Assembly (NCBI RefSeq): GCF_014699075.1
Contig: NZ_JACXAB010000015.1
Location: 1-64,000 of the forward strand
DNA from: Microvirga sp.
GTDB lineage: Bacteria; Pseudomonadota; Alphaproteobacteria; Rhizobiales; Beijerinckiaceae
Direction of reading: 5' to 3'
Length of the DNA stretch: 64,000 nucleotides
The notes under the pieces are model-generated. The model was not told the DNA's origin and did not search any database. It saw nothing but the letters and a program-made list of their open reading frames with translations. Position numbers and translations under genes: made by a program. This document shows, in pieces, positions 48,777 through 60,915 of the stretch (positions within the stretch are counted from its first letter, which is position 1; each line of letters opens with the position of its first letter).

Positions 48777-49144
48777 TAGAGCACCTCCGGCGCAAGCGAA
48801 ATGATTTTCATGTGGTTCTTGGCACGCAGCTCACGCGGAACGGGGCCGAAGATACGGGTGCCGACCGGCTCTTTCTGATTGTTGATCAGAACGGCGGCAT
48901 TGCGGTCGAAACGGATGACCGAACCGTCAGCGCGGCGGATGTCCTTGGCGGTGCGCACGACGACCGCCTTCATGACGTCGCCCTTCTTCACGCGACCGCG
49001 CGGGATAGCTTCTTTCACGGATACGACGATGATATCGCCCACGGAAGCGTACTTACGCTTCGAACCGCCGAGAACCTTGATGCACATCACGCGACGGGCG
49101 CCGGAATTGTCGGCGACGTCAAGATTCGTCTGCATCTGGATCAT
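48776..49144 (-). CDS. rplN: 50S ribosomal protein L14
   Basis: 122 residues from the ATG at 49144 ([21 protein letters not shown]). The family core [14 protein letters not shown] and the end [19 protein letters not shown] are intact. A longer in-frame start exists but is not family-like. It follows a gap of 164 bases, longer than most in this block. Confidence 0.98.
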   Translation of the reverse strand: MIQMQTNLDVADNSGARRVMCIKVLGGSKRKYASVGDIIVVSVKEAIPRGRVKKGDVMKAVVVRTAKDIRRADGSVIRFDRNAAVLINNQKEPVGTRIFGPVPRELRAKNHMKIISLAPEVL

Positions 49145-49255
49145 GGCTTTGATCCTTTCCTTTGTTTCAGACAGGTTTCCGGGCATAGGCACGATTGCCC
49201 CCCGGACTACGCCTGACGGGGATCTGATGTCCCCTGCCCTTCAAATGTCGAGAGA

Positions 49256-49279
49256 GGCGGTCGTATTACACGAACCGCC
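49256..49279 (-). repeat. Intercistronic hairpin rpsQ-rplN
   Basis: GGCGGT (49256-49261) pairs with ACCGCC (49274-49279), extended by CGT/ACG with one bulged base and a five-base loop. It lies at the junction between the S10 and spc operons, without a T-run. Confidence 0.45.
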
Positions 49280-49308
49280 CCTATCGGACAACCCCAAAAG
49301 AAAGCTTT

Positions 49309-49548
49309 TTAGGCCTTCGCTTGGTCGACGAGCACCCAGGTCTTGAGCTTGGAGAACGGCTTGGTTTCTTCGATGAAGACCTGGTCGCCCACCTTGGCAT
49401 TGTTGTTCTCGTCATGAGCATGGTAGTTCTTCGTCTTACGCACGGTCTTCTTCAGAACCGGGTGCGTAAAGCGACGCTCCACCTTCACAACGACCGTCTT
49501 GTCCTGCTTATCGCTGACAACGACGCCCTGCAAAACGCGCTTTGGCAT
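49309..49548 (-). CDS. rpsQ: 30S ribosomal protein S17
   Basis: 79 residues; [25 protein letters not shown] and [18 protein letters not shown] are typical. It is the last gene of the S10 operon. Confidence 0.98.
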   Translation of the reverse strand: MPKRVLQGVVVSDKQDKTVVVKVERRFTHPVLKKTVRKTKNYHAHDENNNAKVGDQVFIEETKPFSKLKTWVLVDQAKA

Positions 49549-49560
49549 CTTGATTTCCTC

Positions 49561-49773
49561 TTAAGCCTTGGCCGCAGCGGCCTTCTGGCGCTGCAGTGTC
49601 TTGACGCGGGCGACATCCCGACGGACCTCACGGACGCGTCCGGTGTTCTCAAGCTGGCCCGTGGCGCGCTGGAAGCGGAGGTTGAACTGCTCCTTCTTCA
49701 GGTTCAGCAGCTCATCCGACAGCTGGTCGGCGGACATTGCCTTAAGGTCAGAGAATCTCTGCTTCGTTTTCAT
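49561..49773 (-). CDS. rpmC: 50S ribosomal protein L29
   Basis: 70 residues from ATG 49773 ([20 protein letters not shown]); [21 protein letters not shown] is the family core. L29 lies by the peptide exit tunnel. The longer in-frame extension overlaps rplP and is rejected. Confidence 0.97.
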   Translation of the reverse strand: MKTKQRFSDLKAMSADQLSDELLNLKKEQFNLRFQRATGQLENTGRVREVRRDVARVKTLQRQKAAAAKA

Positions 49774-49783
49774 GATCCCCTCC

Positions 49784-50197
49784 TTACTCGGCGATGCGCT
49801 GGATGAAGCGCGTCTTGATCGGAAGCTTCGCAGCGCCGAGGCGCAAGGCCTCACGAGCGATATCCTCCGGCACGCCGTCGATCTCGAACATGATACGGCC
49901 AGGCTTCACCTTGGCCGCCCAGAATTCGGGAGCGCCCTTACCCTTACCCATACGCACTTCGGTCGGCTTCGACGACACCGGCACGTCCGGGAAGATGCGG
50001 ATCCACACCCGGCCCGCGCGCTTCATGGCGCGGGTGATGGCGCGGCGAGCCGCCTCGATCTGGCGAGCGTTGACACGCTCGGGTTCCATCGCCTTCAGGC
50101 CGAACTGGCCGAAGTTGAGGTCCGTGCCGCCCTTCGCAGTGCCGGAAATGCGGCCCTTGAATTGCTTACGGAACTTGGTTTTCTTCGGTTGCAACAT
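49784..50197 (-). CDS. rplP: 50S ribosomal protein L16
   Basis: 137 residues; [23 protein letters not shown]-like [20 protein letters not shown] and [21 protein letters not shown] are conserved. L16 helps position the A-site tRNA. Confidence 0.98.
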   Translation of the reverse strand: MLQPKKTKFRKQFKGRISGTAKGGTDLNFGQFGLKAMEPERVNARQIEAARRAITRAMKRAGRVWIRIFPDVPVSSKPTEVRMGKGKGAPEFWAAKVKPGRIMFEIDGVPEDIAREALRLGAAKLPIKTRFIQRIAE

Positions 50198-50221
50198 GGC
50201 AAACCTCTCCTGACCTCTCGG

Positions 50222-50926
50222 TTACGCCGCTTGCTCGCGGCGGCCACCGGAGCGGCCTCCTTCGTCGTTCATCCGCTTGTCCTGGGCCATCGGATCGTGC
50301 TCAAGGATTTCACCCTTGAAGATCCAGACCTTGATGCCGCAGGTGCCATAGGTCGTGAAAGCCGTGGACGTTCCGTAATCCACGTCCGCACGCAGGGTGT
50401 GCAGCGGAACGCGGCCCTCGCGGTACCATTCCAGGCGGGCGATTTCAGCGCCACCCAGACGGCCTGAGCAGTTGATACGGATGCCCTCGGCGCCCAGACG
50501 CATCGCCGATTGAACGGCGCGCTTCATGGCGCGGCGGAACGCAACGCGGCGCTCGAGCTGCTGGGCGATGGAATCGGCCACCAGCGTCGCGTCAACTTCC
50601 GGCTTGCGGACTTCGACGATGTTGATCGCCACATCCGCGTCGGTCATCTTAGCGACGAGCTTGCGGAGCTTCTCGATGTCGGCACCCTTCTTGCCGATCA
50701 CCACGCCCGGACGACCCGAGTGAATGGTGACGCGGCACTTCTTGTGCGGACGCTCGATCACAATCTTCGAAACGGCGGCCTGCTTCAGCTGCTTCATCAG
50801 CGCTTCGCGGATCGCCATATCCTCGTGCATCAGCTTGGCGTACTCGCCCTTGCCGGCGAACCAGCGCGAGTCCCAGGTCCGGTTGATGCCGAGCCGAAGA
50901 CCGATCGGGTTAACTTTCTGACCCAT
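50222..50926 (-). CDS. rpsC: 30S ribosomal protein S3
   Basis: 234 residues from ATG 50926 ([18 protein letters not shown]). The KH domain has [17 protein letters not shown]; the second domain has [21 protein letters not shown]3 forms part of the mRNA entry channel. The C-terminal tail is Gly/Arg-rich. Confidence 0.98.
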   Translation of the reverse strand: MGQKVNPIGLRLGINRTWDSRWFAGKGEYAKLMHEDMAIREALMKQLKQAAVSKIVIERPHKKCRVTIHSGRPGVVIGKKGADIEKLRKLVAKMTDADVAINIVEVRKPEVDATLVADSIAQQLERRVAFRRAMKRAVQSAMRLGAEGIRINCSGRLGGAEIARLEWYREGRVPLHTLRADVDYGTSTAFTTYGTCGIKVWIFKGEILEHDPMAQDKRMNDEGGRSGGRREQAA

Positions 50927-50937
50927 CTGGTTCTCCT

Positions 50938-51318
50938 TTATGCCTGTTCGGCAACTTCCCGAACCACGATAGTGAGGTTCGAGAACGGCTTTTCGATACG
51001 AGCACCCCGGCCACGGGCCCGGGCGTGGAAGCGCTTCATGACAAGCGCCTTGCCGACGAAGGCCTGGCTCACGACGAGATCGTCCACATCGAGATTGTGG
51101 TTGTTCTCGGCATTGGCAATGGCGCTCTCGAGGCACTTCTTCACGTCGCGAGCGATGCGCTTGCGGGAGAACTCGAGATCGGCGAGAGCCGCAGAAACCT
51201 TCTTGCCGCGGATAAGGGCCGCAACAAGGTTGAGCTTCTGGGGGCTGACGCGCAGCATGCGAGCGACGGCTTGTGCCTCTGTGTCACTCAGTGCGCGAGG
51301 AGTCGCGGCCTTACCCAT
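50938..51318 (-). CDS. rplV: 50S ribosomal protein L22
   Basis: 126 residues; [22 protein letters not shown] and the loop [24 protein letters not shown] are the signature (tip lines the exit tunnel). It starts one base after the rpsS stop. Confidence 0.98.
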   Translation of the reverse strand: MGKAATPRALSDTEAQAVARMLRVSPQKLNLVAALIRGKKVSAALADLEFSRKRIARDVKKCLESAIANAENNHNLDVDDLVVSQAFVGKALVMKRFHARARGRGARIEKPFSNLTIVVREVAEQA

Positions 51319-51319
51319 C

Positions 51320-51598
51320 TTACTTCCTCTTCGCCTTCTTGTCCGCCGCGTGGCCGTGGAAGGTGCGGGTCGGCGAGAACTCGCCGAACTTGTGACCCAC
51401 CATTTCCTCGCTCACGTTGACGGGAATGTGCTTCTGACCGTTGTAGACCCCGAACGTGAGGCCCACAAACTGCGGGAGGATCGTGGAGCGGCGGCTCCAG
51501 ATCTTGATAACCTCGTTGCGGCCCGAGGAACGGGCAGCCTCGGCCTTCTTGAGGAGGTAGCCGTCGACGAACGGACCCTTCCAAAGCGAACGTGCCAT
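51320..51598 (-). CDS. rpsS: 30S ribosomal protein S19
   Basis: 92 residues; [39 protein letters not shown] and [15 protein letters not shown] are conserved. S19 forms the head with S13. Confidence 0.98.
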   Translation of the reverse strand: MARSLWKGPFVDGYLLKKAEAARSSGRNEVIKIWSRRSTILPQFVGLTFGVYNGQKHIPVNVSEEMVGHKFGEFSPTRTFHGHAADKKAKRK

Positions 51599-51613
51599 GA
51601 CGTGCCTCTATCC

Positions 51614-52450
51614 TTACTTCTTCCGAGCGTGACGGCTCGACACGATGAACTTGTCGGTCCGCTTGTTCGAACGGGTTTTCTTGCCCTTGGTCGGAACGCC
51701 CCATGGGGACACCGGATGGCGACCACCGGAGGTACGGCCCTCACCACCACCGTGCGGGTGGTCGATCGGGTTCATGGAAACACCGCGGTTATGCGGACGC
51801 TTGCCAAGCCAGCGGTTACGACCAGCCTTACCGATCGAGGTGTTCATGTGGTCCGGGTTCGACACCGCACCGACGCTGGCGAAGCACTGGCCATGAACCA
51901 GGCGCTGCTCGCCGGAGTTCAGGCGGACCGTCACGTAGCCCTGGTCACGACCCACGATCTGGGCATAGGTGCCGGCGGAGCGGGCGAGTGCGCCACCCTT
52001 GCCGACCTTCAGCTCCACATTGTGGATGATCGTTCCCACCGGCATGTTGCCGATCGGCATCGCGTTGCCCGGCTTGATGTCGACCTGCTCGCCGGCCGAC
52101 ACCTGATCGCCGACAGCGAGACGCTGCGGGGCCAGGATGTAGGCCTGCTCGCCGTCAGCGTAGCCGATGAGCGCGATGAAGGCGGTGCGGTTCGGATCGT
52201 ACTCGATCCGCTCCACGGTCGCCACATCGCCCAGACGGGCACGACGCTTGAAGTCGACCAGACGCAGGGTGCGCTTGTGACCACCGCCACGGAAGCGGAC
52301 GGTCACGCGACCCAGGTTGTTACGGCCGCCGGAGGAGCTCTTGCCCTCCGTCAGCTTCTTGACCGGCTTGCCCTTGTAGAGCTCGCTGCGGTCCACGATC
52401 ACCAGCTGGCGCAGGCCGGGGGTGATTGGTTTGAATGTTTTCAAAGCCAT
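51614..52450 (-). CDS. rplB: 50S ribosomal protein L2
   Basis: 278 residues; [19 protein letters not shown] at the start and the catalytic-region loop [14 protein letters not shown] with its His. L2 supports the peptidyl-transferase centre. Position rplW-rplB-rpsS is standard. Confidence 0.98.
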   Translation of the reverse strand: MALKTFKPITPGLRQLVIVDRSELYKGKPVKKLTEGKSSSGGRNNLGRVTVRFRGGGHKRTLRLVDFKRRARLGDVATVERIEYDPNRTAFIALIGYADGEQAYILAPQRLAVGDQVSAGEQVDIKPGNAMPIGNMPVGTIIHNVELKVGKGGALARSAGTYAQIVGRDQGYVTVRLNSGEQRLVHGQCFASVGAVSNPDHMNTSIGKAGRNRWLGKRPHNRGVSMNPIDHPHGGGEGRTSGGRHPVSPWGVPTKGKKTRSNKRTDKFIVSSRHARKK

Positions 52451-52470
52451 CGGATCACTCTCTCAACCGA

Positions 52471-52767
52471 TCAGAGGCCCGTCGTGACGTCGATGGTCTG
52501 GCCCTCAGCGAGGGTTACAACCGCCTTCTTCACGTCCGACCGCTGGCCGCGGGTGCCGCGGAACATCTTCACTTTGCCTTTAGTGAGGATCGTATTGACG
52601 CTCTTCACCTTGACATCGAACAGCTTCTCAACCGCTTCCTTGATCTGCGGCTTCGTCGCATCCAGTCGAACCTTGAAGACGACCTTGTTCTGTTCGGACA
52701 GGGCCGTGGCCTTCTCGGTAATGACCGGGCTCACGATTACATCGTAATGGCGCGGGTCCAGGCTCAT
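52471..52767 (-). CDS. rplW: 50S ribosomal protein L23
   Basis: 98 residues; [20 protein letters not shown] and [21 protein letters not shown] are the family blocks. L23 is the docking point for trigger factor and SRP at the tunnel exit. Its ATG overlaps the rplD stop by four bases. Confidence 0.98.
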   Translation of the reverse strand: MSLDPRHYDVIVSPVITEKATALSEQNKVVFKVRLDATKPQIKEAVEKLFDVKVKSVNTILTKGKVKMFRGTRGQRSDVKKAVVTLAEGQTIDVTTGL

Positions 52768-53387
52768 TTGAAGCGCGCCTCCAGCGCATCGACAGCCGCC
52801 TTCGTGAGAACGAGCTTCTCGCGACGCAGGATGTCATAGACGTTGATGCCCTGCACCGGCAGGACGTCGATGTTCGGGATGTTGCGAGCAGCCCGCTGGA
52901 AGTTCGTCTCGATCTCAGCGCCGCCGATGATCAGGGCGTTGCCGAGGCCGAGCTTGCCGAAGCGCTCGACGAGAGCCTTCGTCTTCGCCTCGGAGAGCTT
53001 CACATCATCGATGACGATAAGGGAAGCGTCCTTGGCCTTGGACGAGAGCGCGTGCCTCAGAGCGAGAGCGCGAACCTTCTTGGGCAGGTCGTGAGCATGG
53101 CTGCGGACCTGCGGGCCGAAGGCACGACCGCCGCCCCGGAACTGGGGAGCGCTCGCGGCGCCGTGGCGGGCGCTGCCGGTGCCCTTCTGCTTGTAGACCT
53201 TCTTCGTGGTCCGATCGATCAGCGAGCGGTTCTTCACGGCGTGCGTGCCGGCCTGGCGCTTTGCGAGCTGCCAGCGGACGCAACGGGCCAGAAGATCGGC
53301 GCGCGGCTCGAGACCGAAGATGGCCTCGTTCAGGTCGACCGAACCAGCGGTGTTGCCCTCAAGCGTGGTGACATCAAGTTTCATCAC
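52764..53387 (-). CDS. rplD: 50S ribosomal protein L4
   Basis: 207 residues; [24 protein letters not shown] and the loop [20 protein letters not shown] are typical. In E. coli L4 also represses the S10 operon; no such leader could be recognised here. It overlaps rplC and rplW by four bases each. Confidence 0.98.
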   Translation of the reverse strand: MMKLDVTTLEGNTAGSVDLNEAIFGLEPRADLLARCVRWQLAKRQAGTHAVKNRSLIDRTTKKVYKQKGTGSARHGAASAPQFRGGGRAFGPQVRSHAHDLPKKVRALALRHALSSKAKDASLIVIDDVKLSEAKTKALVERFGKLGLGNALIIGGAEIETNFQRAARNIPNIDVLPVQGINVYDILRREKLVLTKAAVDALEARFK

Positions 53388-54112
53388 GCATTCTCCTCTT
53401 GGGCCTGCTCAGCCAGGGCGGCCGGCGCAGCATCGTTGGCCGTGCGGAACTTGCCGGGCATCGGCACTTCTGCAGGCAGCTTGCGCTTCACCGCGTCGCG
53501 GACGAAGATCCAGCCGCCGGCAACGCCGGGAACGGCGCCTTCGACGAGGATCAGACCGCGCTCGACGTCGGTCGACACCACACGCAGGTTCTGCGTGGTG
53601 ACGCGCTCGACACCCAGGTGACCTGGCATCTTCTTGTTCTTGAACGTCTTGCCCGGATCCTGGCGTCCGCCGGTCGAACCGATCGAGCGGTGGGAGACCG
53701 ACACGCCGTGCGTGGCGCGCAGTCCGCCGAAGTTCCAGCGCTTCATGCCGCCGGCGAAGCCCTTACCGGTGGTGATGCCCGTGACGTCCACGAACTGACC
53801 GGCAATGAAGTGATCAGCGGTGATCTCGGCGCCGACCGGGATGACAGCATCCTCGGAGACGCGGAACTCCGCGAGCTTGCGCTTCGGCTCGACCTTGGCA
53901 ATGGCAAAATTGCCGCGCTCGGCCTTCGAAACGTTCTTCACCTTGGCCTTTCCGACGCCGACCTGCAGCGCGGTGTAGCCGTTCTTTTCCTTGGTCCGGT
54001 GGGCGACAACCTGGCAGCTGTCGACCTTCAGAACCGTGACGGGGATGTGTTCGCCGGCATCCGTGAAGATGCGGGTCATCCCGAGTTTCTGTGCAATGAC
54101 GCCTGAGCGCAT
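53384..54112 (-). CDS. rplC: 50S ribosomal protein L3
   Basis: 242 residues; [55 protein letters not shown] and [16 protein letters not shown] are conserved (only parts quoted). The C-terminal Ala/Glu tail is alphaproteobacterial. L3 lies by the peptidyl-transferase centre. Confidence 0.98.
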   Translation of the reverse strand: MRSGVIAQKLGMTRIFTDAGEHIPVTVLKVDSCQVVAHRTKEKNGYTALQVGVGKAKVKNVSKAERGNFAIAKVEPKRKLAEFRVSEDAVIPVGAEITADHFIAGQFVDVTGITTGKGFAGGMKRWNFGGLRATHGVSVSHRSIGSTGGRQDPGKTFKNKKMPGHLGVERVTTQNLRVVSTDVERGLILVEGAVPGVAGGWIFVRDAVKRKLPAEVPMPGKFRTANDAAPAALAEQAQEENA

Positions 54113-54159
54113 GTGCGTATCCTCTCGGCGTGTCTACCGAAAGCTCCTAGCCCAACGGC

Positions 54160-54468
<309 letters not shown>

Positions 54469-54536
54469 GGCTTATCCATTCAACAAGGGAAGCGACCGAG
54501 CCGTGACCCGGCCGCTGTCCTTTGATCCTCTAAAAA

Positions 54537-55727
<1,191 letters not shown>

Positions 55728-55771
55728 CGTGGCACCCGTTCCTTTGATCGTTCAAATTTTGCTTAGTGGGT

Positions 55772-57847
55772 TCAGGCGTATTTCGCCTGAACCTCGGCAG
55801 CCACGTTCGACGGCACCTGCTCGTAGTGGTCGAACTGCATGGTGTAGCTCGCACGACCCTGGCTCATGCCGCGCAGGGTGTTGACGTAGCCGAACATGTT
55901 GGCAAGCGGGACCATCGCGTTGATGACCACGGCGTTGCCGCGCATGTCCTGACCCTGGATCTGACCACGGCGGGAGTTCAGATCGCCGATCACCGAACCC
56001 GTGTAGTCTTCAGGGGTCGTGACCTCGACCTTCATCACCGGCTCGAGCAGAACCGAACCACCCTTCTGGAGGGCTTCACGGAGGGCCGCACGGGAGGCGA
56101 TTTCGAAGGCCAGAGCCGACGAGTCGACTTCGTGGAAGGCACCGTCGATGAGCTCGACCTTGAGGTCGACCACCGGGAAGCCGGCAACGACGCCAGCACC
56201 CACGACCGACTGCAGGCCCTTCTCGACGCCCGGGATGTACTCCTTGGGCACCGCACCGCCGACGATCTTCGACTCGAAGGCGAAGCCTGCACCCTGCTCG
56301 TTCGGCTGAACGACGATCTTGACTCGGGCGAACTGGCCCGTACCGCCGGTCTGCTTCTTGTGGGTGTAGTCGATCTCGGCCTTCTTCGTGACCGTCTCAC
56401 GATAGGCCACCTGCGGAGCGCCGATATTCGCATCGACCTTGTAGGTACGACGGAGAATGTCGACCTTGATGTCGAGGTGAAGCTCGCCCATGCCCTTCAG
56501 GATCGTCTGGCCCGACTCCTGGTCGGTGGAGACGCGGAAGGACGGGTCCTCGGCAGCCAGCTTCGACAGGGCCAGGCCCAGCTTCTCCTGGTCGGCCTTC
56601 GACTTCGGCTCGATGGCGATCTCGATCACCGGCTCCGGGAACTCCATGCGCTCCAGGATCACGGCCTTGCTCGGGTCGCACAGCGTGTCGCCGGTGCGGA
56701 CTTCCTTGAGGCCTGCGAGAGCGACGATGTCGCCCGCATAGGCTTCCTTGATGTCCTCGCGGTTGTTCGCATGCATCAGCAGCATGCGGCCGACGCGCTC
56801 TTTCTTGTCGCGAGACGAGTTGAGCAGGGTGTCGCCAGCATTCACCTTACCGGAATAGACGCGGCAGAAGGTGATCGTACCGACGAAGGGGTCGTCCATG
56901 ATCTTGAAGGCAAGCATGGAGAAGCCTTCGTCGTCCTTCGGCAGACGGGTCGTCGGCTCTTCGGTCTTGAAGTCGATGCCCTGGATAGCCTCACGGTCTG
57001 CCGGGGACGGCAGGAAGTCCACGACGGCGTCGAGCAGGGGCTGAACGCCCTTGTTCTTGAACGCGGAGCCGCAGAGCACCGGGTGGAAGGCGCGACGCTG
57101 CACGGCCGTGCGGATCAGGCGGCGCAGGGTAGCCTCGTCCGGCTCCTGGCCGTCGAGGTAGGCCATCATGGCCTCGTCATCCATCTCGACGGCAGCTTCG
57201 ACGAGCTTGCCGCGATACTCGAGGGCCTGATCCTTCAGGTCATCGGGGATCTCGACTTCGTCGAAGTTCGCGCCGAGCGCCTCGCCGGACCAGATCAGAG
57301 CCTTCATCTTGATCAGATCGACCATGCCACGGAAATCGCTCTCCGCTCCGATCGGGATCTGAAGGCAGACAGGCTTGCCGGCAACGCGCTTGATGATGTC
57401 GGCGACGCAGCTGAAGAAGTTCGCGCCGGTCTTGTCCATCTTGTTGACGAACACGACACGCGGAACGTCGTACTTGTCGGCCTGGCGCCAAACGGTCTCG
57501 GTCTGGGGCTCAACGCCCTGGTTGCCGTCGAGAACGCAGACGGCGCCGTCGAGCACGCGCAGCGAACGCTCGACTTCGATGGTGAAGTCGACGTGGCCGG
57601 GGGTGTCGATGATGTTCAGGCGCTTGTCGCGCCAGAAGCAGGTGGTGGCAGCGGACGTGATCGTGATGCCACGCTCCTGCTCCTGCTCCATCCAGTCCAT
57701 GGTGGCGGCACCTTCGTGCACTTCACCGATCTTGTGGGACTTACCGGTGTAGTAAAGGATGCGCTCGGTCGTCGTGGTCTTGCCGGCATCGATGTGGGCC
57801 ATGATGCCGAAGTTGCGGTAGTCCTCAATCGCGTGCGTGCGGGGCAT
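55772..57847 (-). CDS. fusA: Elongation factor G
   Basis: 691 residues. The GTPase motifs are [24 protein letters not shown] and [23 protein letters not shown] holds switch I. Domains II to V follow at normal lengths. EF-G moves tRNA and mRNA after peptide transfer. It lies in the usual rpsL-rpsG-fusA-tuf order. Confidence 0.99.
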   Translation of the reverse strand: MPRTHAIEDYRNFGIMAHIDAGKTTTTERILYYTGKSHKIGEVHEGAATMDWMEQEQERGITITSAATTCFWRDKRLNIIDTPGHVDFTIEVERSLRVLDGAVCVLDGNQGVEPQTETVWRQADKYDVPRVVFVNKMDKTGANFFSCVADIIKRVAGKPVCLQIPIGAESDFRGMVDLIKMKALIWSGEALGANFDEVEIPDDLKDQALEYRGKLVEAAVEMDDEAMMAYLDGQEPDEATLRRLIRTAVQRRAFHPVLCGSAFKNKGVQPLLDAVVDFLPSPADREAIQGIDFKTEEPTTRLPKDDEGFSMLAFKIMDDPFVGTITFCRVYSGKVNAGDTLLNSSRDKKERVGRMLLMHANNREDIKEAYAGDIVALAGLKEVRTGDTLCDPSKAVILERMEFPEPVIEIAIEPKSKADQEKLGLALSKLAAEDPSFRVSTDQESGQTILKGMGELHLDIKVDILRRTYKVDANIGAPQVAYRETVTKKAEIDYTHKKQTGGTGQFARVKIVVQPNEQGAGFAFESKIVGGAVPKEYIPGVEKGLQSVVGAGVVAGFPVVDLKVELIDGAFHEVDSSALAFEIASRAALREALQKGGSVLLEPVMKVEVTTPEDYTGSVIGDLNSRRGQIQGQDMRGNAVVINAMVPLANMFGYVNTLRGMSQGRASYTMQFDHYEQVPSNVAAEVQAKYA

Positions 57848-57866
57848 CGCTCAGCTCCTCAGACCT

Positions 57867-58337
57867 TTACCAGCGGTAATGCGAGAACGCACGGTTGGCT
57901 TCCGCCATACGGTGGGTGTCTTCGCGCTTCTTCACGGCATTGCCGCGGTTGTTCGAGGCATCGAGCAGCTCAGCGGAGAGACGCTCGATCATGGTCTTGT
58001 CGTTGCGGCCGCGAGCGGCCTGGATGATCCAGCGGATCGCGAGAGCCTGACGGCGCTCGGTACGAACCTCGACCGGGACCTGGTAGGTCGCACCGCCGAC
58101 GCGGCGGGAGCGAACCTCGATCGCCGGAGCGACGTTGTCGAGGGCCTGCTTGAAGACCTCGAGCGGGTTCGCCTTGGCGCGGCTTTCGATGCTGTCGAAC
58201 GCACCGTAGACGATGCTCTCGGCAGCGGACTTCTTGCCGTCGTACATGATGGAATTCATGAACTTGGTGACGACGATATCGCCGAACTTGGCGTCCGGGA
58301 TGATCTCACGCTTTTCGGCGCTATGGCGGCGGGACAT
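57867..58337 (-). CDS. rpsG: 30S ribosomal protein S7
   Basis: 156 residues; [20 protein letters not shown] and [24 protein letters not shown] are the family signature. S7 starts assembly of the head of the small subunit and in E. coli controls the str operon. Confidence 0.98.
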   Translation of the reverse strand: MSRRHSAEKREIIPDAKFGDIVVTKFMNSIMYDGKKSAAESIVYGAFDSIESRAKANPLEVFKQALDNVAPAIEVRSRRVGGATYQVPVEVRTERRQALAIRWIIQAARGRNDKTMIERLSAELLDASNNRGNAVKKREDTHRMAEANRAFSHYRW

Positions 58338-58370
58338 GAGCGAGCTCCGACCTCAAATACAGTTGACGGC

Positions 58371-58742
58371 TTACTTCGGCCGCTTCGCGCCGTACTTCGA
58401 ACGACGCTGCTTACGATTCTTCACGCCCTGGGTGTCAAGGACACCACGGAGGATGTGATAACGGACACCCGGAAGGTCCTTCACGCGGCCGCCGCGGATC
58501 ATGACCACGGAGTGCTCCTGAAGGTTGTGACCCTCACCCGGGATGTACCCGATGACTTCGAACCCGTTCGTCAGACGAACCTTGGCGACCTTACGCAGAG
58601 CCGAGTTCGGCTTCTTCGGGGTCGTCGTATAAACGCGCGTGCACACGCCACGCTTCTGCGGGCAGGCCTCAAGCGCGGGAACCTTATTCCGGCTCTTTTG
58701 CGCAGTCCGCGGCTTGCGGATCAGCTGAGAGATCGTTGGCAT
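58371..58742 (-). CDS. rpsL: 30S ribosomal protein S12
   Basis: 123 residues; [41 protein letters not shown] and [17 protein letters not shown] are conserved. In the [11 protein letters not shown] motif the Lys common to streptomycin-sensitive strains is present. S12 sits at the decoding centre. It is the first gene of this transcription unit. Confidence 0.98.
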   Translation of the reverse strand: MPTISQLIRKPRTAQKSRNKVPALEACPQKRGVCTRVYTTTPKKPNSALRKVAKVRLTNGFEVIGYIPGEGHNLQEHSVVMIRGGRVKDLPGVRYHILRGVLDTQGVKNRKQRRSKYGAKRPK

Positions 58743-59193
58743 CCTGTGCCCTCTTTGACCGGCTACCCGACGGCAGCCATGAATGTGTCTTCAACGGTTG
58801 AACGCCGCCCTTCGCTTCTGCGGACCCTTTAAGGTTGCACAAAACGAAGCCACGCCATTGACTTTGGTAAGCCCTTGGCGCGGTGCGATTGCAGAGGACC
58901 ACGATCTGTAGACCGCGGTCGTGCCCTAAATCTGACAAGTGTCAGTCAAGGTTGAGTTCGGCAGCGTTTAGGTGGCATCCGTCGAAGCTAGGCGCCTCGA
59001 CTGGCGAAAACCTACGGCCAGCCGGAAAGTCCGGTCTCTCTAGCGTCCGAGTCGCGCAAAGTCAACACTTTTCGGTAACGATCCAGAAAGGTGCTCCCAA
59101 AAGACGGGATGCAGCCGGGCCTTTGCTTCCTATATGGGTTTTCTCCCGTTCGGCACAAGGTTATGAAGTAGCAACGATGCTGAGGGGCGAGCG
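58743..59193. other. Gene-free region between rpsL and the glycosyltransferase
   Basis: About 450 bases with no convincing gene. It must hold the promoter of the rpsL operon on the minus strand, but I could not fix -35/-10 boxes with confidence; a TTGACT on the minus strand near 58946-58951 has no good -10 partner. A 14-base inverted repeat CTGACA-AG-TGTCAG lies at 58932-58945. A short CCGGA/TCCGG hairpin lies near 59020-59035. Confidence 0.4.
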
Positions 59194-60852
59194 GTGACGG
59201 CGGCGATACACTTTGAAACTGAGGCGTATGATGTGACCCATGGGAAACGGATGGGCCGCCACTTCGCCGGTCATGGCTTCCTCTCGGCTTTCGCCCGCTA
59301 TTCGTCCGAGAGTGATCCTGTCGGCTATGTCGGCAATGCGAAGCTCGGAGCGGGATTCTGTAGTTTCATCAAGAGCTTCCGCCCGGAGAGCTCTCCGCGT
59401 TACATCGTGGCCGCCAAGGCGGGCGCTCTCAGGCAGGTGGGCTGCCTGTTCACGCCCAGCCCGATCAACGCTGCGCAAACGTGGCAGAGGGAGATGCACG
59501 GACCGAGGTCCTGGAGCCTGTGCGGGGTGAATCACACCCTCTCGTCGGCCCGTGCCATGGATGCATTGACCGCCCTCCTTAGCGCTGCAGTGCAGCCCTG
59601 GGATGCGATCGTCTGCACGTCGACGGCCTCCCGTGCGGTCATCGAGACGCTGTTCCCCCGCCAGGAAGATCACCTGTCGCGGCGCCTGGGCGCTAGCCGC
59701 TTCGTCAGGCCACAACTCCCGGTGATTCCTCTGGGCGTGGACTGCGATGCGCAAGCTCGGCGATCGGAACGGAAGGAAGAGGCGCGCTCGTCCCTCGCTA
59801 TCGAACCGGGTGACTTCGTCGTTCTGTTTCTTGGGCGCCTGTCTTTTCATGCCAAAGCGAATCCGACTCCCATGTACCTGGCCCTGGAGCGCTTGGCCCG
59901 CCGTCATCGGGTGGTCCTGTTTGAGTGCGGCTGGACGGCCAACGATCAGATCGCACAAGCCTTCGCAGAAGCAAGCGCCAAGCTCTGTCCGTCAGTGCGA
60001 TCCATCGTGCTCGATGGCCGCGTCGATGAGGTCCGGGCTAGGGCCTGGGCGGCGGCGGACGTGTTCTGCTCCCTGTCCGACAACATTCAGGAGACCTTCG
60101 GCCTGACCCCGATTGAGGCCATGGCAGCCGGCCTTTCGGTGGTGGTGACAGATTTGGATGGATATAAGGATGCGGTCAGGAACGGCATCGACGGATTTGC
60201 CATCCCGACCATGGCTGCTCCGCCGGGAGCGGGACAGCATCTTGCAGCGCGCCACGCGCTCGAAGTCGACAGCTACGATTCCTATATCGGCCAAGCATCG
60301 ACTGCCGTCGCCGTGGGCGTGGATGCAACGGCAGCAGCCTTCGAGCGTCTCGCGGCCGATCCGGACTTGTGCCGCCGCATGGGTGCAAACGGAGCGGCCC
60401 GTGCGAGAGAGCGTTTCGACTGGAAAGTCATTGTCAGAGCCTATGAGGACCTGTGGCAGGAACTGGCCGCCCTCAAGAATTCCGGTCAGGCAGCGCCCTC
60501 CCCTGAAGCCATGCGCGGCTTCTGGCCGGCCCGTCCCGATCCGTTCGAGCTCTTCGCCAGCTTCCCTTCGCTCCCCTTCTCCACGCAGCACATCGTTTCA
60601 CAGGTCGCCGGCATCGGTGAGACAGAGGTGCTGGAGCGGCTGAGCCTGAGGGTGTCTCTGGTGAATGCGGTACCGGAAGTTTCCTCCACCTCCCTTCTTG
60701 CGCTGTGGAAGCTGGCCGGCGGCCAAGGCAAAACGATCCGGGATGTTCTTGCCGCGCACCGGAACGCCTCAGCAGCCCTGACCGTCAGAGCCCTCCTGTG
60801 GCTGGCGAAGCTTGGCCTGCTCACGATCACCCTCAGGCAAGAGCGTCCGTGA
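59194..60852 (+). CDS. Glycosyltransferase family 4-type protein
   Basis: 552 residues. The catalytic fold is GT-B. The donor-binding C-terminal half (about 185-430) has LGVDC, VVLFLGRLSFHAKANP, LFECGW and the retaining-GT motif ETFGLTPIEAMAAGLSVVVTDLDGYKDAV with its key Glu. The last 120 residues are an extra domain of unknown type. The GTG start follows AGGGG by six bases. The acceptor and product are unknown. Its place between rpsL and rpoC, on the opposite strand to both, is unusual for a ribosomal block and suggests insertion. Confidence 0.85.
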   Translation: MTAAIHFETEAYDVTHGKRMGRHFAGHGFLSAFARYSSESDPVGYVGNAKLGAGFCSFIKSFRPESSPRYIVAAKAGALRQVGCLFTPSPINAAQTWQREMHGPRSWSLCGVNHTLSSARAMDALTALLSAAVQPWDAIVCTSTASRAVIETLFPRQEDHLSRRLGASRFVRPQLPVIPLGVDCDAQARRSERKEEARSSLAIEPGDFVVLFLGRLSFHAKANPTPMYLALERLARRHRVVLFECGWTANDQIAQAFAEASAKLCPSVRSIVLDGRVDEVRARAWAAADVFCSLSDNIQETFGLTPIEAMAAGLSVVVTDLDGYKDAVRNGIDGFAIPTMAAPPGAGQHLAARHALEVDSYDSYIGQASTAVAVGVDATAAAFERLAADPDLCRRMGANGAARARERFDWKVIVRAYEDLWQELAALKNSGQAAPSPEAMRGFWPARPDPFELFASFPSLPFSTQHIVSQVAGIGETEVLERLSLRVSLVNAVPEVSSTSLLALWKLAGGQGKTIRDVLAAHRNASAALTVRALLWLAKLGLLTITLRQERP

Positions 60853-60867
60853 CCGACCGCCCACGAA

Positions 60868-60891
60868 AAAGGCCGCCCGGAGGCGGCCTTT
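60868..60891 (-). terminator. Terminator of rpoC (and possibly of the glycosyltransferase gene)
   Basis: AAAGGCCGCC (60868-60877), loop CGGA, and GGCGGCCTTT (60882-60891) form a perfect 10-bp stem. On the minus strand five T residues follow, giving a strong terminator after rpoC. On the plus strand only TTT follows, so it may also stop the glycosyltransferase transcript. Confidence 0.85.
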
Positions 60892-60915
60892 CCATTGTTG
60901 CGATGTCTTCGCAGC

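Noticed and set aside
50510..52747. 745-codon open frame opposite the S10 operon genes, and a similar 753-codon one at 55766-58027 opposite fusA
   Set aside because: Both lie antisense to well-conserved ribosomal and fusA genes. Long antisense frames arise in GC-rich DNA from codon bias, and their translations show no known domain.
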